A DNA stretch of 22,487 bases from a virus. Below the pieces are notes generated by a model, which was given only the letters and a program-made list of their open reading frames with translations, was not told the DNA's origin and ran no database searches. The stretch covers positions 1-22,487 of IMG/VR virus record IMGVR_UViG_3300048121_000107; one strand, written 5' to 3'. A program made the position numbers and the translations under genes. Position 1 is the first letter of the stretch; every line of letters starts with the position of its first letter. Below are positions 13,871 to 22,314 of the stretch, piece by piece.

Positions 13871-14211
13871 TACAGGCTTTGATTGGCCCTATTGTTAATC
13901 TTGTTGGTGGACACCTTCAACGTAAGTCTGAAGAGAAGAAGGCTGTTCATGAAGCTAAGATGGTAGCTATACAACAGGACGGTAACTGGGAAAACATCCA
14001 TGCAAACAACGCAGCTAACTCATGGAAAGACGAATGGTTTACCGTTTTGTTTTCAGTTCCGTGTGTACTTGCGTTCTTTCCGTCTATGGTTCCTGTAGTG
14101 ATGCAAGGGTTTGCTGCGTTAGATTCTATGCCTGAGTGGTACAAAGGTTTTCTAGGCGCTGCTGTTGCAGCATCGTTTGGCCTACGTGGTCTGGCTAACT
14201 GGAAGAAATAA
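13867..14211 (+). CDS. holin-like membrane protein
   Basis: The 114-residue product has a hydrophobic N-terminus (residues 1-15), a basic polar section with HEAKM and NAANSWKDEW, and two clear membrane spans at about 57-79 and 91-110. It ends in a basic tail (GLANWKK). Two or three spans plus charged ends are typical of holins, including the three-span holins of gene transfer agents, whose NxSWxxR/W-like segment it partly recalls. A holin would open the inner membrane and let the M15 endolysin, which lacks a signal peptide, reach the wall. It starts inside the previous gene (ATGA). Assignment as holin is inferred from topology and neighbours; a different membrane role is possible. Confidence 0.7.
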   Translation: MIQALIGPIVNLVGGHLQRKSEEKKAVHEAKMVAIQQDGNWENIHANNAANSWKDEWFTVLFSVPCVLAFFPSMVPVVMQGFAALDSMPEWYKGFLGAAVAASFGLRGLANWKK

Positions 14212-14213
14212 TT

Positions 14214-17200
14214 ATGGCTAAACTACCACCCCCTACAAAAGGCATGCTTACAGACGAAAATACAGGCATTCCAGACATTCCTCCGTATGAAGAGATTGAA
14301 GATAGAGAAGGTCTTATGGGCCGTCTTCTTGCCTTGCTTGGAGGTATTGGTCAGTCTGAGTTAGGAGCTATCTGGGCTGATCCTACTATGCAGGAAATTC
14401 TGGATGCTAACACTGTAAGAATGAATCCTGAAGCTCCGTTTGATATTGAGTATGCTTCAGGTGTTAATGCAAATGTATTAGGTCAAATAATTGGAGCTTT
14501 AGAAAACGCTCGTACTGAAGCTCAAAACATTGTTGACACTATGGTTGACAATCCAGAAGCGCTTGCGGACATGGAAGATCCGGGTCCTTTGGTTACTACC
14601 ATTTTAGAAAGTGGTGCAATGCAATTTGCTGGAGCTACTCCTACTACTCCTATTACTACTACTGGCGGAGGTGAGTTAGTAATTCGTGGTGGTGCTGGCG
14701 TTACTGTAGACATTAAACAAGTCGTAGATGCTGGTGGTCAAGTTTTTGGTGAAGGCGGAATCTTAGACGCTATAAAAGGATACATTCCCGGAATATCACT
14801 TCCTAACTGGATGCCTACTGCTGGTGTTATATTTTTACCTACAGTAGGAGAAGCTATTGATAAAATTAGTACTATCATTGCAGATACAGAAATTACTGGG
14901 GCTATTGAAGAAGGTGACATTGGCGAAATACTAAACGACATTGGTACTATTATTGTTGGTGCTGGTGGAGAAGTAGTAGGTGAAGTAAAAGAACAAATTG
15001 ATAAAATTATTGGACAGATCCAAGGAGCAGTAGCAGACCCTACTCAGGCAGGTACAATTATTGGTGGTGTTTTAGCTGGAAGTTTCCCCTCCGGTATACC
15101 TGATTGGCTGGGTGGTATTCTTGCAGAAAACGTAGGAAGTGCTGTTTATGGTGCGGCACGTAACGTACTAGTAAACTCAGGCACAGCAACAGAAGAACAA
15201 CTACCACTTACTCAAGAAACACCAGAACAAGACCCTACCCTTATGTTTACTAACAGGGGTAACAACTACTTTGTTAACAGTGAAACAGATGAGTACTTCC
15301 AGTTAGCAGAAAGCGAAGACATTGACTTTGAGCTTAACGGTGAGTACACCAGAGAGCAGTTAGAAAACACTGGTTTAGAAACAATTAACTCTGGTACGTA
15401 TCAGTCGTTGGTCGATGATCTGTCGTTTCATGCACTAGAAGAAGATATTTATCAGTATTCTATTAAGGCGTTAGCACAAAGGTTTGAAGAAGAAGGAGGC
15501 ATAATTCCCGGAGACTTTAATCTCATGGATGAGCAGTCTCAGTACGACTTCTTCATTGGTGAGTTTTTTGAACCTACCCCAGTCAAGCAAGCTCCTATTG
15601 AACAACCTGAGCCAGAACCTGAGCCACAACCTCAGCCAGAACCTCAGCCACAACCTGAGCCTGAACCTCAGCCACAACCTGAGCCACAACCTGAGCCACA
15701 ACCTGAGCCACAACCTGAGCCTGACCCGACAGACACGTCAGTAATCGAAGGTTTGTTTGCTGACTTCTTGGCACAGATGGACGAACAGTTTACTGGTCAG
15801 GAAGAACAGATTAATCAGATCATTCAAAACTTTGTTGAGACACTACCTGACTACAATGCAATGCCTACAATGGAAGACATTGCTGAGTACTTTGAAACTA
15901 ACGGCGTTACACTGTCACAACAAAACTTTGACCGTATACAACAAGAACTAGCTAATGCTGGTTATTTAACACAGGACCAGTTGACAGAAGCACTGGCTGG
16001 TGTTGCTACAACAGAACAAGTTAATGAAGCTATACAGAACGCTGGGTTTGCTACACCGGAGCAAGTGCTTGAGTACTTAGCAGACGCAGGCTACGCTACA
16101 CCAGAAGACATTACAAATGCTCTTGCTGACTCAGGGTTTGTCACAGATGAACGCCTTACGTTAGCACTAGCAGAAGCTGGGTACGCTACGCCTGAACAAG
16201 TAGAAGACATTGTAAACAACGCTATCTCTAACATTGTCATACCCGAAGGCGCAACTACAGAAGAAGTACGACAGTTAATCCAAGAGGCTATTGACGGTAT
16301 ACCAGCGGGTATATCTTTGGACGACGTAAGTGGTGTAGTTAACGAAGCTATAGCTAACATAGAGTTTCCTGAAGGACTGTCAGAGGGTGACGTACGTGGC
16401 ATTGTAGACAGCTTTGGGTTTGCTACTTCTGCTGACGTACAGGCTGGCTTTGAAGATCTTAATGACAAGATTGACAACGTACTCAACGGCGTTGCTACGC
16501 AGTTTACAGAGCAGGAAGCCGCATTTGCTGCTGATTTACTTGGGCTAGAAACCTCTGTATTCCAACAGTTAGCGTCTACAGAAGGTGCTTTAAGAGACGA
16601 ACTGTTAGGTTTGGGTGAAGACCTAGACAGCATTAGAGCAGACTTCTCAGGACGTTTTGACGACTTTGCAGATACTTTTGCTGCTTTTCAGACAGACGTT
16701 AGTGAACAGTTTGCTGATCTTAACGAACGCTTTGACGATGCTGTTAACGGTATTGCTACACAATTCAGCGACCAAGAAGCAGCGTTTCTAGCCAGTATCA
16801 CAGGACTTGAGGCTTCTCTTATCCAGTCTCTTGCAGCAGTAGAAGGTGGACTCAGTGGTGAGCTAGAGATGCTAGGCACTGACCTTATCTCTTTGCAAGA
16901 AGACGTAGCAGGGCGCTTTGACGAGTTTGAGTCGTTTACGTCCCAACAATTTGAACTTGCAGCAACTGAACGCCAACAACTACAGCAAGCTATTATTGCG
17001 GCTAACGGTGACATTACACAACTAAGTGCCGATATGCAACAACAGTTTGCAGACTTTGGCGGAACCATAACTGATCTGTTTGCTGGCGTAGGTGTTGACA
17101 TTAACGCACTACAGGCAGGACAAATAACGCAACAAGAAGCACTAGAGCAACTGCGTACATCATTAGGTCAACAGCTTGCTACTGCATCAGAAGAGCGTCA

Positions 17201-17936
17201 AGAGCTACAACAGGCAATTATAGCTGTCGGTGGTGACGTAACTCAGCTTAGTGACGATATGATGCTACGGTTCCAACAACAGGACCAGAGTATAGAGGAA
17301 CTGTTTGCTGGCACTAACGTAAACATTGAGGCACTGCGCCAAGGCCAGATAACACAACAAGAAGCGTTTGACGCTTACCAACAGTACACAACAGAACAGT
17401 TTGGTCAAGCACAGCAAGATCGTTTAGCACTAGCTCAGGAAATAATCAGTGTTGGTGGTCAGGTAGAGGAACTAAGTGCGGACAGTCAACAACGGTTTGC
17501 TGAATTAGGTTTGTCCCTTTCTGATCTACAAGAAGAATTTAATGTAAACCTAGTTGGTCTACAGCAAGGACAAATTAGTCAGGCTGAAGCGTTTGGTCAG
17601 TTTAGAGACAGTGTTACTACAAGACTAGGTTTGGCAGAAGAAGAGCGTGAAGAAATACTAACACGTCAAGCTGACTTCGAAAGAATTTACGGTGAAGAAC
17701 AACAAGCGTTACAACAACAGATCATGGGCGGAAACGTACTAACTGCCTTAGCTGCTGGAGGTATGTTCGCTGCTCCTGCTGCTCCTACTAGAGCACCTTA
17801 TGAAGAGTTTATGAAAGGAATTACGTACCGTCCTAGAGAAGCACCTCAGCTTGCTATTAAAACACCAGCAGTAGACTACAACGAAGAAGCACAACAATTA
17901 TTAATGCGGACCCGCAGACGAGGAATGTTAGCATGA
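14214..17936 (+). CDS. giant repeat protein, probable internal or ejection virion protein
   Basis: This 1240-residue protein is not one I can assign. Residues 1-340 are rich in Gly and hydrophobics, with several amphipathic or membrane-like stretches. Residues 463-505 form a Pro-Glu-Gln linker. Residues 578-672 hold about five ~19-residue repeats around AGYATPEQV. Residues 746-919 are two 87-residue units, and 911-1135 are three 75-residue units with high Gln and Ala content, probably coiled coil. The C-terminus is basic (RTRRRGMLA). Length, repeats and location just before the tail tube genes suggest a core, tape-measure-like or ejection protein that spans part of the tail or host envelope. 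A host-surface or fibre-associated role is also possible. No enzyme motif is seen. The gene overlaps the tail adaptor gene by 4 bases (ATGA). Confidence 0.85.
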   Translation: MAKLPPPTKGMLTDENTGIPDIPPYEEIEDREGLMGRLLALLGGIGQSELGAIWADPTMQEILDANTVRMNPEAPFDIEYASGVNANVLGQIIGALENARTEAQNIVDTMVDNPEALADMEDPGPLVTTILESGAMQFAGATPTTPITTTGGGELVIRGGAGVTVDIKQVVDAGGQVFGEGGILDAIKGYIPGISLPNWMPTAGVIFLPTVGEAIDKISTIIADTEITGAIEEGDIGEILNDIGTIIVGAGGEVVGEVKEQIDKIIGQIQGAVADPTQAGTIIGGVLAGSFPSGIPDWLGGILAENVGSAVYGAARNVLVNSGTATEEQLPLTQETPEQDPTLMFTNRGNNYFVNSETDEYFQLAESEDIDFELNGEYTREQLENTGLETINSGTYQSLVDDLSFHALEEDIYQYSIKALAQRFEEEGGIIPGDFNLMDEQSQYDFFIGEFFEPTPVKQAPIEQPEPEPEPQPQPEPQPQPEPEPQPQPEPQPEPQPEPQPEPDPTDTSVIEGLFADFLAQMDEQFTGQEEQINQIIQNFVETLPDYNAMPTMEDIAEYFETNGVTLSQQNFDRIQQELANAGYLTQDQLTEALAGVATTEQVNEAIQNAGFATPEQVLEYLADAGYATPEDITNALADSGFVTDERLTLALAEAGYATPEQVEDIVNNAISNIVIPEGATTEEVRQLIQEAIDGIPAGISLDDVSGVVNEAIANIEFPEGLSEGDVRGIVDSFGFATSADVQAGFEDLNDKIDNVLNGVATQFTEQEAAFAADLLGLETSVFQQLASTEGALRDELLGLGEDLDSIRADFSGRFDDFADTFAAFQTDVSEQFADLNERFDDAVNGIATQFSDQEAAFLASITGLEASLIQSLAAVEGGLSGELEMLGTDLISLQEDVAGRFDEFESFTSQQFELAATERQQLQQAIIAANGDITQLSADMQQQFADFGGTITDLFAGVGVDINALQAGQITQQEALEQLRTSLGQQLATASEERQELQQAIIAVGGDVTQLSDDMMLRFQQQDQSIEELFAGTNVNIEALRQGQITQQEAFDAYQQYTTEQFGQAQQDRLALAQEIISVGGQVEELSADSQQRFAELGLSLSDLQEEFNVNLVGLQQGQISQAEAFGQFRDSVTTRLGLAEEEREEILTRQADFERIYGEEQQALQQQIMGGNVLTALAAGGMFAAPAAPTRAPYEEFMKGITYRPREAPQLAIKTPAVDYNEEAQQLLMRTRRRGMLA
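15600..15728 (+). repeat. PEPQ-type low-complexity repeat within the giant protein
   Basis: The stretch encodes alternating Pro with Glu or Gln. At 15675-15721 a 12-base unit, CAACCTGAGCCA, occurs about four times in tandem, the last copy losing its final base. Such a stretch forms a stiff extended linker in the protein and is prone to slippage or recombination in DNA, so linker length may vary between relatives. Confidence 0.88.
16944..17618 (+). repeat. three tandem 225-bp (75-aa) repeats in the giant protein
   Basis: Protein residues 911-985, 986-1060 and 1061-1135 align without gaps. Shared marks are a start like QQFxxAxxER, then LQQAIIAxGGDVTQLS (varied in unit 3) and GQITQQEAF near position 59 of each unit. 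A shortened fourth copy follows at 1136. The two 87-residue units just before (746-832 and 833-919) share VATQF and a QEAAF motif and are a different family. Confidence 0.85.
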
Positions 17937-18580
17937 CATATCTTAACCTAATGAACAACGTGTTGCGTAGACTTCGAGAAGACGAAGTTACTACAGTTAC
18001 TGCCAACACGTACAGCAAAATGGTTAGTGATTATATTAATGACGCTAAGAAGATAGTAGAAGAGTCTAACGATTGGTCTGCCTTGCGTGAAACTATTGTT
18101 GTAACTACTACTGCTTCCGACAACAGTTACTCTTTGACAGGCGCTGACGACAATGTAAAAGTCATGTCAGTAATTAATGACACACAAAACTGCTTCATGG
18201 GTTACCAAACTAAAGACTGGTTTAATGAGCAGTTGTATATTAATGAAGCAGTAGAAGGCGCACCACGGTACTACACGTACAGCGGTTTGGACTCTAGTGG
18301 TGACACGCAAGTACTCGTTAGCCCAACACCAGACGGTGTCTACAGCTTGCGGTTTGACGTAATTAAGCGTCAGGCTGACTTGACTAGCGACACAGACGTG
18401 CTGCTTGTACCAGCGATGCCTGTAGTCCACCTTGCGGTAGCTTTGTTGGCTCGTGAGCGCGGAGAAACAGGCGGTACTTCTACTGGTGAATACTTTGCTA
18501 TTGCTGATAAGTTTTTGTCTGACGCTGTTGCTATAGACGCTGCAAAGCATCCTGAAGAGATGGTATTTAGGACTATTTAA
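17933..18580 (+). CDS. tail adaptor (tail tubular protein A class)
   Basis: The 215-residue product, starting in the ATGA overlap with the giant gene, fits the adaptor that joins the portal to the nozzle in podoviruses (T7 gp11, 196 residues; P22 gp4 is smaller). It opens MTYLNLMNNVLRRLREDEV, followed by helices and DAKKIVEESNDWSALRET, a pattern common to this family near its N-terminus. Beta-strand segments (SLTGADDNVKVMSVIND) and a helical C-terminal part (LLVPAMPVVHLAVALLARER) follow. The nozzle gene begins one base after its stop codon, the same gene pair order as in T7 and P22, which supports the call. It has no cleavage signal or enzyme motif. Confidence 0.88.
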   Translation: MTYLNLMNNVLRRLREDEVTTVTANTYSKMVSDYINDAKKIVEESNDWSALRETIVVTTTASDNSYSLTGADDNVKVMSVINDTQNCFMGYQTKDWFNEQLYINEAVEGAPRYYTYSGLDSSGDTQVLVSPTPDGVYSLRFDVIKRQADLTSDTDVLLVPAMPVVHLAVALLARERGETGGTSTGEYFAIADKFLSDAVAIDAAKHPEEMVFRTI

Positions 18581-18581
18581 T

Positions 18582-20105
18582 ATGGCACAAGAATTACGTA
18601 GCATTAACTTAGTTGCCCCGGCGTTCAAAGGTGTTAACACCGAAGATTCGCCGTTGGCACAGGACCCATCCTTTGCTGAGATCGCAGACAACGCTGTGAT
18701 TGATAAGCGTGGTCGTATTGCTGCACGTAAGGGCCACGACGTAATCACGACTAACAAAACTGTCCTTGGGTCTGACTCTATACGCTCCATGAAGGAGTTC
18801 AAGGACAACGCAGGAAACACTAAGGTTTTTTCTGTTGGTAACAACAAGATTATCAGTGGTACAACTACGTTAGCTGACGAGACTCCCGGCAGTTACACAA
18901 TCACTGCTGACAACTGGAAGATGGTTAACTTTAACGACAACACCTATTTCTTCCAGAGAGCGTATGAACCGTTGGTGTACAACAACACAAGCGGCTCTGT
19001 TGTCAAGCTAAGTACTGTTACAGGTGCGTCAGCAGCAGCGGACATTCCAAAGGCCAACGAAGTGTTGTCTGCTTATGGTCGCCTTTGGTGTGCTGATATT
19101 AGCGATAACAAGTCTACTGTTTTTTGGTCTGACCTACTGATCGGCCAGAACTGGACGGGTGGTACTAGCGGCTCTATTGATATCTCCAAGGTATGGCCCG
19201 ATGGCTACGACGAGATTGTTGCGTTAGCCGCACACAACGGCCTTCTGATTATCTTCGGTAAGCACAGTATTGTGGCGTATCAGGGTGCAGAGGCCCCAGC
19301 AAGTATGACACTGGCTGACACTGTAGCTGGCGTAGGTTGCGTAGACAGAGATACTGTGCAGTACACAGGTACAGACGTGCTATTCCTGTCACATACTGGC
19401 CTTAAGAGCTTTGGACGTGCGATACAAGAGAAATCCTTGCCTATCAGTAGTTTGTCAGGAAACATTACCAAGGACATCATTGGTGCGCTACAGACAGAAA
19501 ACCAGTTCTTTAGGTCTGTCTATAGTCCAGAAGAAGGTTTTTACCTGTTGACTTTTGTAGGTCAGGACGTAACCTACTGCTTCGACGTTCGAGGAACAAC
19601 AGAAAATGGGTCGTACCGTGTAACACGTTGGGTGTCTACAGGGTTTACTTCGTATACAAGACAAGAAGACGGTACGTTGCTCATTGGAACGTCTAAGGGA
19701 ATCAGCGAGTACGAAGGCTACCAAGACGACGGAAGCCCTTACCGTTTTAAGTACTACAGCCCAAGCCTAACTTTTGGTGATAGCTCTAGAATCAAGATAT
19801 TGAAGAAGTTGAAGCCGACACTGGTTGGTGCAAACAACGCAACAGTATTCCTTAAGTGGGCTTATGATTTCAAGAGTTCGTACGCAACAGCAGAATTTAC
19901 AGTAGGTGACCAGATTACTGGTTTCTTTGGTGTAAGTGAGTATACCGCCGTAGAGTTTACTGGTGGTGCTTTGACAAACCAAAAAAGTTTAAATGCCACA
20001 GGATATGGCACAAGTATAGTAGTTGGACTAGAGGCTGACATTGACGGGTCTCAATTATCACTACAGGAGATTAACGTAATGGCTTTGATAGGAAAGCTAC
20101 TTTAA
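18582..20105 (+). CDS. tail nozzle / DNA stabilisation protein (T7 gp12, P22 gp10 class)
   Basis: The 507-residue protein begins with NLVAPAFKGVNTEDSPLAQD and IADNAVIDKRGRIAARKGHD, the opening typical of phage nozzle or stabilisation proteins. The rest is rich in beta strands with propeller-like blocks (for example LWCADISDNKSTVFWSDLLI and LLIGTSKGISEYEGY). It closes the tail below the adaptor and holds packaged DNA in place. Its length is close to P22 gp10 (472 residues) and well below T7 gp12 (794). AGGA lies 9 bases before the ATG. The C-terminal 100 residues (KKLKPTLVGANNATVFLKWA) are again strand-rich. This is a firm structural class call; detailed symmetry or partner sites cannot be read from sequence alone. 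Confidence 0.9.
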   Translation: MAQELRSINLVAPAFKGVNTEDSPLAQDPSFAEIADNAVIDKRGRIAARKGHDVITTNKTVLGSDSIRSMKEFKDNAGNTKVFSVGNNKIISGTTTLADETPGSYTITADNWKMVNFNDNTYFFQRAYEPLVYNNTSGSVVKLSTVTGASAAADIPKANEVLSAYGRLWCADISDNKSTVFWSDLLIGQNWTGGTSGSIDISKVWPDGYDEIVALAAHNGLLIIFGKHSIVAYQGAEAPASMTLADTVAGVGCVDRDTVQYTGTDVLFLSHTGLKSFGRAIQEKSLPISSLSGNITKDIIGALQTENQFFRSVYSPEEGFYLLTFVGQDVTYCFDVRGTTENGSYRVTRWVSTGFTSYTRQEDGTLLIGTSKGISEYEGYQDDGSPYRFKYYSPSLTFGDSSRIKILKKLKPTLVGANNATVFLKWAYDFKSSYATAEFTVGDQITGFFGVSEYTAVEFTGGALTNQKSLNATGYGTSIVVGLEADIDGSQLSLQEINVMALIGKLL

Positions 20106-20117
20106 CGGGAGTAAGAC

Positions 20118-21047
20118 ATGGGACCTTTTCCAACAGTACAACAACCAACAACAGAAGAAAGCTCTGATGGCGGCGTCTTTGGTTTTTTAGGAGATCTTGG
20201 ATCATACCTAACCCGGCCAGATGTCTTGCTTCCGGGCGTTGTGGGCGGTCTGTTAACAGGCGAAGCTTACGGGCGTCTTAGCGACATAGGTAGACAAGCG
20301 AGGACAGGGGCTGAAGAACTAGCCGCTACGCAAATGGAGCAGACACAGTTTAGGCCCTTTACTGTGACTACTGCTACTGGTGCTGGTCTAGGAACACAAG
20401 TTACTCCTGAAGGAGCCATAGAAACCACTATGGGACTGTCTCCTGAAGAACAGGCGTTACAAAGCCAGTTGATGGGAGGAGCAGGAGGCTTCTTTGGACA
20501 GGCCGTACAACCTACAGTAGAGCGTGAGCAGGCTATCTTTGAGCGTATGCGGTCTGCACAGCGTCCTGAAGAGCAACGTCAGCGTCTTGCTACAGAAGAG
20601 CGTATGGCGGCTCAGGGCCGTCTTGGGCTTAGTTCTGCAGCGTACGGTGGCGCTACTCCAGAGTTATTGGCACAAGAGACCGCCATTAATGAGGCACGTA
20701 ATAGAGCTATGTTAGGGGCTATGCAGCAAGCTCAAGCTGAACAAATGCAACAGGCGGCTCTAGGTCAACAATTCTTGGGCGCTGGTTACCTACCACAGCA
20801 ACAGCTTTTGGCGGCTACTCAGCCTGCACAGCAGTTGGCAGCGTTGCAACAACAGGCACAGCTACAAGGCGCTGGTTTGTTCGGTGAAGCTACTATGTCA
20901 GGTCTTGAGGCTCAGTTGGTTGCAGAGCAAGCACGAGCTAACTTGTTGGGTCAAACAGGTACTGGACTGTTATCAGGTGCTTTAACGCCTAGGTCACCTA
21001 GTTATAATATCGACATATCTACTCTTATTCCCGGCTTGGGAGGTTAA
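20118..21047 (+). CDS. probable internal virion / DNA ejection protein, 309 aa
   Basis: This gene follows the nozzle by 12 bases, with GGGAG upstream. The product has a glycine-rich hydrophobic segment near the N-terminus (about residues 20-47, FLGDLGSYLTRPDVLLPGVV), then a long region high in Ala, Gln, Glu and Met. Its centre (EEQRQRLATEERMAAQGRLG, then LSSAAYGGATPELL) recalls proteins annotated as internal or ejection proteins in marine podoviruses. Such proteins leave the head with DNA and form a channel through the host envelope. In T7, gp14, gp15 and gp16 follow the nozzle gene, and the position here matches. No catalytic motif is visible. The call rests on position, composition and partial family memory. 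Confidence 0.78.
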   Translation: MGPFPTVQQPTTEESSDGGVFGFLGDLGSYLTRPDVLLPGVVGGLLTGEAYGRLSDIGRQARTGAEELAATQMEQTQFRPFTVTTATGAGLGTQVTPEGAIETTMGLSPEEQALQSQLMGGAGGFFGQAVQPTVEREQAIFERMRSAQRPEEQRQRLATEERMAAQGRLGLSSAAYGGATPELLAQETAINEARNRAMLGAMQQAQAEQMQQAALGQQFLGAGYLPQQQLLAATQPAQQLAALQQQAQLQGAGLFGEATMSGLEAQLVAEQARANLLGQTGTGLLSGALTPRSPSYNIDISTLIPGLGG

Positions 21048-21049
21048 TC

Positions 21050-22309
21050 ATGGCTAAGTTTTCACAAGAGTTTTTAAGACAGATGGCTACTCCTGCGATG
21101 GGGCAGGGTTTGTTTACTGCTGCAAAACAAGCGGCACAGCTTCCGGGTCAGCTTAGGCAGCAACAGCAGATGCAACAACAGCGTCAGCAGTTAGCTCAGA
21201 TTGACACTAACTCACCTGAGGGTTTACTCCGATTAGCTCAGTTTTACCGACAACAGGGTGACATTCCTAACGCTGTGAAGTACGAAGAAGCAGCACGTAA
21301 GTTACAGGCACAAGGAGCAGCACAAACCCAACTAAGTGCTTTCCAAGAGCAAGTAGCAGTAGCAGCAGAAGCAGCAGGCCTCACGGACCAAGCAGCGACT
21401 GCACGGTCTACTACGGACATGGACGAGCTACGGGCTATCAGCAAGGACGTACGAGAGTTTCAGATTGAGCAACTGCCTCTGGACAACCCACAGGTCATCA
21501 AGGCACGACTAAAGATGGCTGGGTTTAGTCCAGCTCAGATTACGGCTATGGGTGACCTTTCGGCTGAAGAAGCAGACGACCTGTTGAAGGGACGAACTGG
21601 TAAGCTAGAAGCTTGGCAGAACTCAGAGGGTAAAATTCAGGCCGTCAACGTCAACGACTTTGGTTTAGTCTACAATGACCAGACTAACTCTTACGTCAAA
21701 GCCAGTGAGCTAGGGTTGGTACGTAAGGCTCCAAATGTCGTACAGCAGATTGTAGACACGAGCCAACAAGTCGGTGCCGAAGAGATGGCAAAAGCTAATG
21801 TTAAAGAGTTTGTTGAGTTTAATGAAAAAGCTCAAAACGCTCGTGACATGGTTGAGTTGATCGACAGACAGACTTCCCGTTTAGAAGGTGGTATGCCTAC
21901 GGGTCTTGCGGCTAACGTAGAGCTAAACCTCAGACGCTTTGGTGAACTCATTGGCTTGCCTTATGACCCTGCTGTTACAAATGCTGAAACCTTTATTTCA
22001 GAAGCAGGTAAGATAGTTGCTGAACAAATTAAAGACTTTGGTTCAGGTACTGGATTATCAGACGCGGATAGAGAATACTCCCAATTGATTGCTGCTGCTG
22101 ACATTAAAGGGCAACAACAATCCTTGCTTAATTTGTTAAAAATTCGCAGAAAAGCTATGGTTGATACTGTTGAAAGATTTAATAAGGTGCGTTCCGCTAC
22201 CGCAAAACGCCTTGGTGAAAACAATATGACTTCGTTTATGCCTATAACCATGCCAGAGGAGCCTCAAGAAGCAGAACTACTACTAGAACCCGGCTTTGTA
22301 TTGGACTAA
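21050..22309 (+). CDS. probable internal virion / ejection protein, 419 aa
   Basis: The gene begins two bases after the preceding stop, with GGGAGG 6 bases upstream. Residues 30-50 are glutamine-rich (LPGQLRQQQQMQQQRQQLAQ). Residues 56-88 (PEGLLRLAQFYRQQGDIPNA) look like one TPR-type helical repeat, and an alanine-rich helix follows. The C-terminal half contains QTSRLEGGMPTGLAANVEL and a charged helical region near FGSGTGLSDADREYSQLIAA. The middle section (SEGKIQAVNVNDFGLVYND) is strand-like. The overall helical, Gln/Ala-rich character and its place after the nozzle and a first ejection-type gene suggest a second internal protein. I do not recognise a specific family, and a tail accessory role is also possible. 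Confidence 0.75.
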   Translation: MAKFSQEFLRQMATPAMGQGLFTAAKQAAQLPGQLRQQQQMQQQRQQLAQIDTNSPEGLLRLAQFYRQQGDIPNAVKYEEAARKLQAQGAAQTQLSAFQEQVAVAAEAAGLTDQAATARSTTDMDELRAISKDVREFQIEQLPLDNPQVIKARLKMAGFSPAQITAMGDLSAEEADDLLKGRTGKLEAWQNSEGKIQAVNVNDFGLVYNDQTNSYVKASELGLVRKAPNVVQQIVDTSQQVGAEEMAKANVKEFVEFNEKAQNARDMVELIDRQTSRLEGGMPTGLAANVELNLRRFGELIGLPYDPAVTNAETFISEAGKIVAEQIKDFGSGTGLSDADREYSQLIAAADIKGQQQSLLNLLKIRRKAMVDTVERFNKVRSATAKRLGENNMTSFMPITMPEEPQEAELLLEPGFVLD

Positions 22310-22314
22310 TAAAC

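Noticed and set aside
16091-16633. 180-codon leftward frame inside the giant gene
   Set aside because: It is an antisense shadow: Ser-rich product, no ribosome binding site, and a strongly supported sense gene.
18167-18847. 226-codon leftward frame across the adaptor/nozzle junction
   Set aside because: It is antisense to two firmly identified tail genes and the product lacks recognisable features.
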